From Siderastrea siderea (taxonomy: Eukaryota > Cnidaria > Anthozoa > Scleractinia > Rhizangiidae): a stretch of DNA of 64,000 nucleotides. Positions 58,496-64,000 of this stretch are shown here, piece by piece. Position 1 is the stretch's first letter. The number at the start of each line of letters is the position of its first letter. Position numbers and translations under genes: made by a program. The notes beneath the pieces were generated by a model. The model worked only from the letters and a program-made list of their open reading frames with translations, had not been told where the DNA came from and ran no database searches. The DNA lies in contig OZ034971.1 of assembly GCA_964030785.1 (NCBI GenBank), forward strand, positions 31,162,304 through 31,226,303, in the 5' to 3' direction.

Positions 58496-61400
58496 TAGAA
58501 CATCAAAATTACGAAAAATAAAGAAAAAGGTCTGATTATAACATGAGGCACCTCGATTTCAAATAGTCCTTACAAAGTTTGCAATAATCTTTAAAATCTG
58601 TACAAGTAATGTTCACCGGTAAGGAGTTGAAAATTGCAAAGGCGGAGTTTTGAAAAGTTCCCGATATAAGCGGTACTACTAGCCTCGGGGCGATTTAAAG
58701 ATACCTCTGATATCAGCCAGCTATTTGCATAAAACTGCTGTGGAACCAAATACTGAATTCAAACCACTCACGGACACTGTAGTTTTTAAGATGCGCGCTA
58801 CGTTTGAAACTGAAAAATGGTGAAAGGAACCACAAATGCACCAAATGTCTCTTGTTTTCCCCATTACGTAATAACCCGAATCTTTGAAACTTACAATCGC
58901 TATTTTTGTGTAAGTACCCTTTGCAGTTTTTTGTGGAACGCTTTGAAGTTTTGGGCGTTGCATCGAAGAATATTATTTTGATCGAAGTTCAATGTCAGCT
59001 CACAGTTTCCTCGTTTGTCTTTAATTTTAAATATGAACATAGTAGATAAATATGGACATAGCACTGTACTGTAGACAGGTTTGCAACCTCCTCTGAAAGT
59101 AGGCCAAGACTTCCTCGAAGATCTAATTCAAAAGTAACTTTTGGACAAAAACTCTCATGTTGATTGATTGGGGAGTCGTTTTCTATTTTCCTGAACCAGT
59201 TGGTTAGTTGAAACCTTCATAGGGTAGCATCTAGTACCTTGAACAGATTTAACTCAAACATCTCGCTAATTCCATCCAAAAGCAGTATTTCCTAATTCAC
59301 CTGATTCACCACAATAGTGTAGTTCATTTTGTTGATTGAGAAGTCAGTGTTCCTTTTAATCGTGCGTATACTTTGACTCACGAGAAGAAAATAACTGTTC
59401 TCCAAATTGTGCTTCCACTCAAGATCTTAGCGTTACTCATTAATAGAACATTTATGTAGCTATGTGTCGTAAATCTCGTCTTTTGACTCCCCGTTCCCAC
59501 ATTCCTCGAAAAACTAGTACCTGAACATGGTTCCAAATTCCCAAGAAAGTCCAACATTTTTGTCCTATTAATCCACGTCAAGGTCTCAATTTACACGCCT
59601 CCACTGAAGCAAAGAATCAGTGTAACGATCTTCTCATTGAACAGTGAAAATTTCTAACTCATTTTAGTGGACGGATTGCTCAATAGACACTCACCGCACA
59701 AACTTGCCATCTACGGGAGGTGAAGTCAAATTAATGGCAAATTCTTAACATCCTACGCTTTTCTTGTTTGGTAGAGCTAGTCATTTATGCCAATAAAGCG
59801 TAAAAAGCTCACAATGTAGATGACATATTCTACATACCGGTCTCTGAAACGGCCAATATTGCCCCTAAAATATTTCCAAATGATAACCTGAACGGTGAAT
59901 GTTCAAGGAAACAGAGAACTACATTATCATTCAGAGACAGTCTGGCTGTATCTCACATTTTGGTTAAAACCACCTTTCTTATATCAACCTATATGAACGG
60001 TAGCCTGTAAATGAGCTCACTAGCAAAGAATAGGTTGCAAGTGCGAGCCGAGTGCGGACTGGGGAGGCAAACGAAGTGGCGACCCTTCATTCATCTCCTT
60101 CGTCAATTTTTTGTTACGTCCTATTCTCCTCCGCTCGGAGTCCTCAGGCTTCTTGGTCGTCCTGCATGTACAGACCCTGGAGTTAGCTTTTCAATTTAAC
60201 GAAACTGGGAACCGGTAACCACTAAGAAGAGGATTTCTGCAGTAAAAATTCCAATACACCAAAGTCTCTCATAAAGACCGTCCGCTGACCAAGAAGCCTG
60301 GGGACTATTGGTACGAGATTGATTCTTCATTAAGGAGCTTGTTCCCACTTAGGAGCCTAGGCCTAGCTGCTCAAAGAAACTTAATATTTTATTATGTGGG
60401 AACTTCTGCAACCGTGCCCTATTTTCGGAGGATACTTTCGCACCGTCATTGTGTTTTCCATAGTCTTTTATCCGCCTTCGGCCGATTTTCCATAACAGCT
60501 TGGAAGAAAATGAGGGCCACAAAGGGCTACGAAGGCATTTGCTGTCACTTGTTACCCACGGAAACTGGTCTAAGCAAGAATATGAGATGTGAAAATTGTC
60601 CTCACGTTTGTGTGAATCGACTATTGGTGATGAGTCCCACCATTTGTTAATGTTGTGAAGCGAAATTGTTGTCATTTTGGAGTTCCGCAATGCTAGACCG
60701 CTTGAACGATTGTGCTAAATCTGCATGTTTACTTCACGTTGTAAAATTAGTAACCTTGACCGTACTGAACGTGAAATCAACACAGGTGATCACATTTGCA
60801 GACAATATCAACAGGGGTTAAGATATTGAGATATCTTTTCTTGTTCAACCAAAATATCGAGACCACCACCAATAATTGCTTTGTCTTGTTCAGTAGTATG
60901 ACGTAAACAAAAGTTTAGGTTTATCTGTTATATTTAGGACATTCAACTCTGTTAGTCACTTCTACTTCTTCTTTACATCTTGTACTCAGTTGGGAAGCAA
61001 GGCTAGGGTTGTAGCTCTAGGTTGTACTTTTAGGAACAGACCTAAGTAAGGAACGTGGATTGGCAAGGAATTCCTTCCGTAAACCACACCTCTTAGAAAC
61101 ATCTATCAGGTTAACTTGGCCATAACCTAGCTTGAGTGCAAAACTTCACGCATAGCTTATGATTAGGACAACTGGTACAAAGATCAATAAACGAGTGATA
61201 ATCCAGAGATTCCCAGTTAGTGCTCTATTATATTTAAAGAAACACGATACACACACCATTTCAGTAGTGTTCTTTTTTCACCAAATGGTACTTTCATGAA
61301 TCGTACTTAGAAAGTGCTATTCAGTATGCTTACTTTGGTCATGTGCTATGGAAAACACCATCAATTTCAATTCCCTTTATTGTAAATGGTTTGAACCCAG

Positions 61401-63297
61401 GAGTCATATTATAGGTCGGTAAATTATGATCGTCCGTGTGAGTGTAGTCCTGAAAAGGACTGTTTGTGATGGCATATTTGACTGACGTTTGGACAACCTG
61501 AGTGGAAGACATCATCGGAGTTGAACAAATTTTAATTCTTAAATCATAGTTTCTAACAGATGCTTAAATGAGACTTGTCCGGTCCACAGTACTACCCCCC
61601 TTAGGATCTTTAGCTGAGCTGGCTCGCCCAGCTAACCACAAGCATTGCAAGAAGAGTTGAAAAGATTACTAAATTTCTCTCTCATTTACATTTAACCAAA
61701 TTACTCCTTCCCTAATCTCATTGTTGAGCGTCAAATAAATTTATTTCTACGTGATAGACCTGCAAAGGTCCAAAATTGACAGGGGCGTGAGGGAGAGGGA
61801 GGGAGGCAAGGGGGACATCAAAACGGTCGCGTCAGCTACAACTGTAGCTTAAATAGTTTTTGAAAATGATCTCTTTAAGTCATCTATCTTTGAAAAGCCT
61901 TCCCAGCTGGGAAATATTTAAAAAGGCAACAGCCTTTCGCTCGATTGAATGAAACCTCTGATATCATACATACATATATTACATATGTAACCAAATACTG
62001 AATTCAAACCCCTCACGGACACCGTGATTTTCAAGATGTGCACCAACCGAGTTACAAAAATTGAAATTGTATGTAAATTTAATGCTCTATTGTATTTTTA
62101 CTACAAAACCATATAATGTCGCAAAAGCAATTTCAAAATTTTGTCGTGGATAATCAAATAAAAAAAATGAAAATCTGTGTTCATGTGACGCGCAGCCTCA
62201 ATGTACGCACACCTAAAAGCATGGAACCAGTCGTTTTATAACATAGCCAGTGGATTTGTCGGCGAAAACTGAACGATTATAAGCTTACTGAAATAGTAAG
62301 TAGGATGGGATGTTGCAGTTCTATTTCGCTTCCGTTGAAATTTGTGATAACACGAGTACGAATGCGCATTTGATTCAAAACTCAATAACTAGTTACCACA
62401 AAAATCAAGACAAAACGAGAAAAAAACGAGAAAGAGGAAAAAAGGAACAATGATCGATCACACGAAAGCCGGGAAAAGACGCCAAAACCTTGCGAAGTGT
62501 TGCAGCGTTTCTTTGCAAAGCTGAATGAATCAATGAAACTGCTACCACTTGAACGTCCGAGATTAATTTTTTTGAAGAAGTCTTCCATATTGATTCTAAA
62601 ATGTGGTACAGGTTTGAGATTCCTGAAAAATTATTGTGTTCATCATCGAAAGCGGATTGAAGCTGCATCACCATTGTAGCTGCGAGAGTTGAAACGAACA
62701 CAAATCACAAAACGTAGTGGTTCTCGGTTCAGAGGTCGTGGACGGAATGTGGTAAAACAGCAATAAATCAAACAATTGGAAAGCGATTCAACTTATTTTG
62801 CATTGCATCCTATTTTTTTTGGAACATTTGGAGCTGCTTGAACTCAGAGGTACATCGACTGCGGGGAAAACGGTGTTATTTTGTGTAGTGTAGCTGAAAA
62901 AAAAATGTTGCGCTTTCTGGTTGTCAGTTTTAAAATGAAGACTTCAGCTTGCTTTTTACATTGCTTATTTAGCTTGTTTTTGGTAGTGAATTACCAAAAA
63001 CGTGTGACACTTATTATGGTCATCTACTTGGCACGTTGCCTGCGAAGACGACACTTTTGGCCACTACAGAAAGAAAAAACAGGTTAAGTTTGTCACGCCA
63101 GCAGCGTACAGTCAACAGGATTATGTAGCACGCTTACGTAAGGTGGATTTGATTGCGCGGATTTGTTATTTACTGTGGTCAAAACAGGTGAACTGAACCA
63201 CATCTCAGCACAACGCAATTCAGTAGAATTTAAAGTTAGTGTCCTGCTTATTTTCAGTCGGAATTTCAGTCTAACAGAGTAGCAAATGGAGAATTAC

Positions 63298-63373
63298 CTT
63301 CAACTGTTGCTGAAATTGCCATAAAAAGGACAATTCTCTGGAAGTTGCCGATAGTGATAACTTTGATCGCCAC
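63298..63373 (-). pseudogene. Signal-peptide exon F, start codon lost
   Basis: Same 76-nt exon as E, but the ATG is GTG at 63371-63373. The rest reads AIKVITIGNFQRIVLFMAIS and donor GTAATT. An internal Met exists but would shorten the signal peptide to a few residues. Confidence 0.7.
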
Positions 63374-63672
63374 GTTTTCGATCCCGGATTAGGTCTTGTA
63401 GTGTTTCAGACTTACTCTATATATATATAAAGGAGTGCCAAGAAACACCAAAAAAGGCAAAACCATAGCAAGAAGCTGTTCCGCATTTGCTGTCACCTTG
63501 TTACCATAGAAACTGGTCTAAGCAAGAAGATGAGATAAGAAAATGATTTCTTTCTGTGAGTTAACTATTGCTGAGTTCCACCATTTGATGAACGGGACCA
63601 CAAACCATTTCGGGAGTGAAAAGCCTTCCCAACTACTTATATATGTAGAAAGGCAACAGCGTCCCACTCGAT

Positions 63673-63715
<43 letters not shown>

Positions 63716-64000
63716 TAATAATAGTAATTTTATTATTATTATTATTATTATTATTATACAATTGCTAAATATTAACATAATCTAATGAAAAACCTTATGT
63801 ACATTTAATATTTAAAATGGTATAACGTTAAGAAATTCTCAACTTTAAGAATATGTTTTAATATAGTTGTTCAAGAATAGGCACTCTCTAATAAAAAGTT
63901 TAACAGGTATAACAAATACTGTAAAAGTTAAGGTATATATATCAAAAAGAATCATAAAATAGAAAAAAATAGAAAATGAAACAATTATTTGATCGCTGCT
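63374..64000. other. Start of a fourth 5' flank unit
   Basis: 63374-63675 repeats 58125-58446 almost base for base. After the AAT tract the sequence becomes AT-rich and no gene is recognised up to the window edge. Confidence 0.5.
63675..63758. repeat. (AAT)n / (ATT)n microsatellite
   Basis: An AAT run followed by an ATT run, giving a perfect-looking hairpin of trinucleotide repeats; the expanded sibling of 58446-58495. Confidence 0.9.

Larger units (their letters stand above)
58125..63297. other. Duplicated 5' flank of the ZP genes, third copy, with an insertion
   Basis: No gene is recognised. 58125-58840 matches the start of the flank unit and 60530-63170 the rest. The roughly 1.6 kb between (about 58850-60500) has no counterpart in the other units and appears inserted. 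Confidence 0.4.

Noticed and set aside
1..64000. tRNA or rRNA genes
   Set aside because: No T-loop (GGTTCGAATCC-like) box with matching acceptor stem and no conserved rRNA stretch was noticed by eye; a covariance search would be needed to exclude them fully.

Overview
The window looks like nuclear DNA of an anthozoan cnidarian, most likely a stony coral. It is AT-rich, with intron-split genes using GT-AG splice sites, a single-exon rhodopsin-like GPCR, many short inverted-repeat transposons, and GIY-YIG Penelope-like and DD35E integrase-like elements of kinds I associate with coral genomes. The species cannot be named from sequence alone.

Layout. 2.76-3.79 kb (+): an intact single-exon class A GPCR. 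8.2-15.2 kb, 17.1-24.9 kb and 38.3-55.0 kb (all -): three copies (A, B, C) of one multi-exon gene for a type I membrane protein. The shared part is two sushi/CCP domains, a calcium-binding EGF domain, a ZP domain with furin site, one transmembrane helix and a short tail with a YxxL motif. The extracellular N-terminus differs: copy A has a C-type lectin exon, and copies B and C have three exons of a probable LamG/concanavalin-like module. Copy C reads through 10 exons with compatible phases (2,121 nt, 706 codons plus stop). Copies A and B carry stops, frameshifts and, in B, loss of the EGF exon; both look like pseudogenes.

30.10-35.72 kb: a 5.6-kb DNA transposon with long terminal inverted repeats. 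It holds a DD35E transposase (+) and a convergent three-exon HECT-type E3 ubiquitin ligase gene (-). Both are broken by isolated lesions. 54.9-64 kb: three tandem copies of the first (signal-peptide) exon of the ZP gene with its 5' flank; only the innermost is next to a gene body.

The locus grew by segmental duplication. The GPCR 3' end and the flank that follows it recur at 28.09 kb and 36.4-40.3 kb. Many non-autonomous transposons then entered introns and flanks: 4.66-6.04, 6.62-7.31, 12.69-13.00 (inside the lectin exon), 42.74-45.38 and 50.01-51.82 kb. The main biological theme is a small cluster of lectin/CCP/EGF/ZP surface proteins whose ligand-binding front end is swapped at phase-1 exon borders, with one apparently live member and two dead ones.
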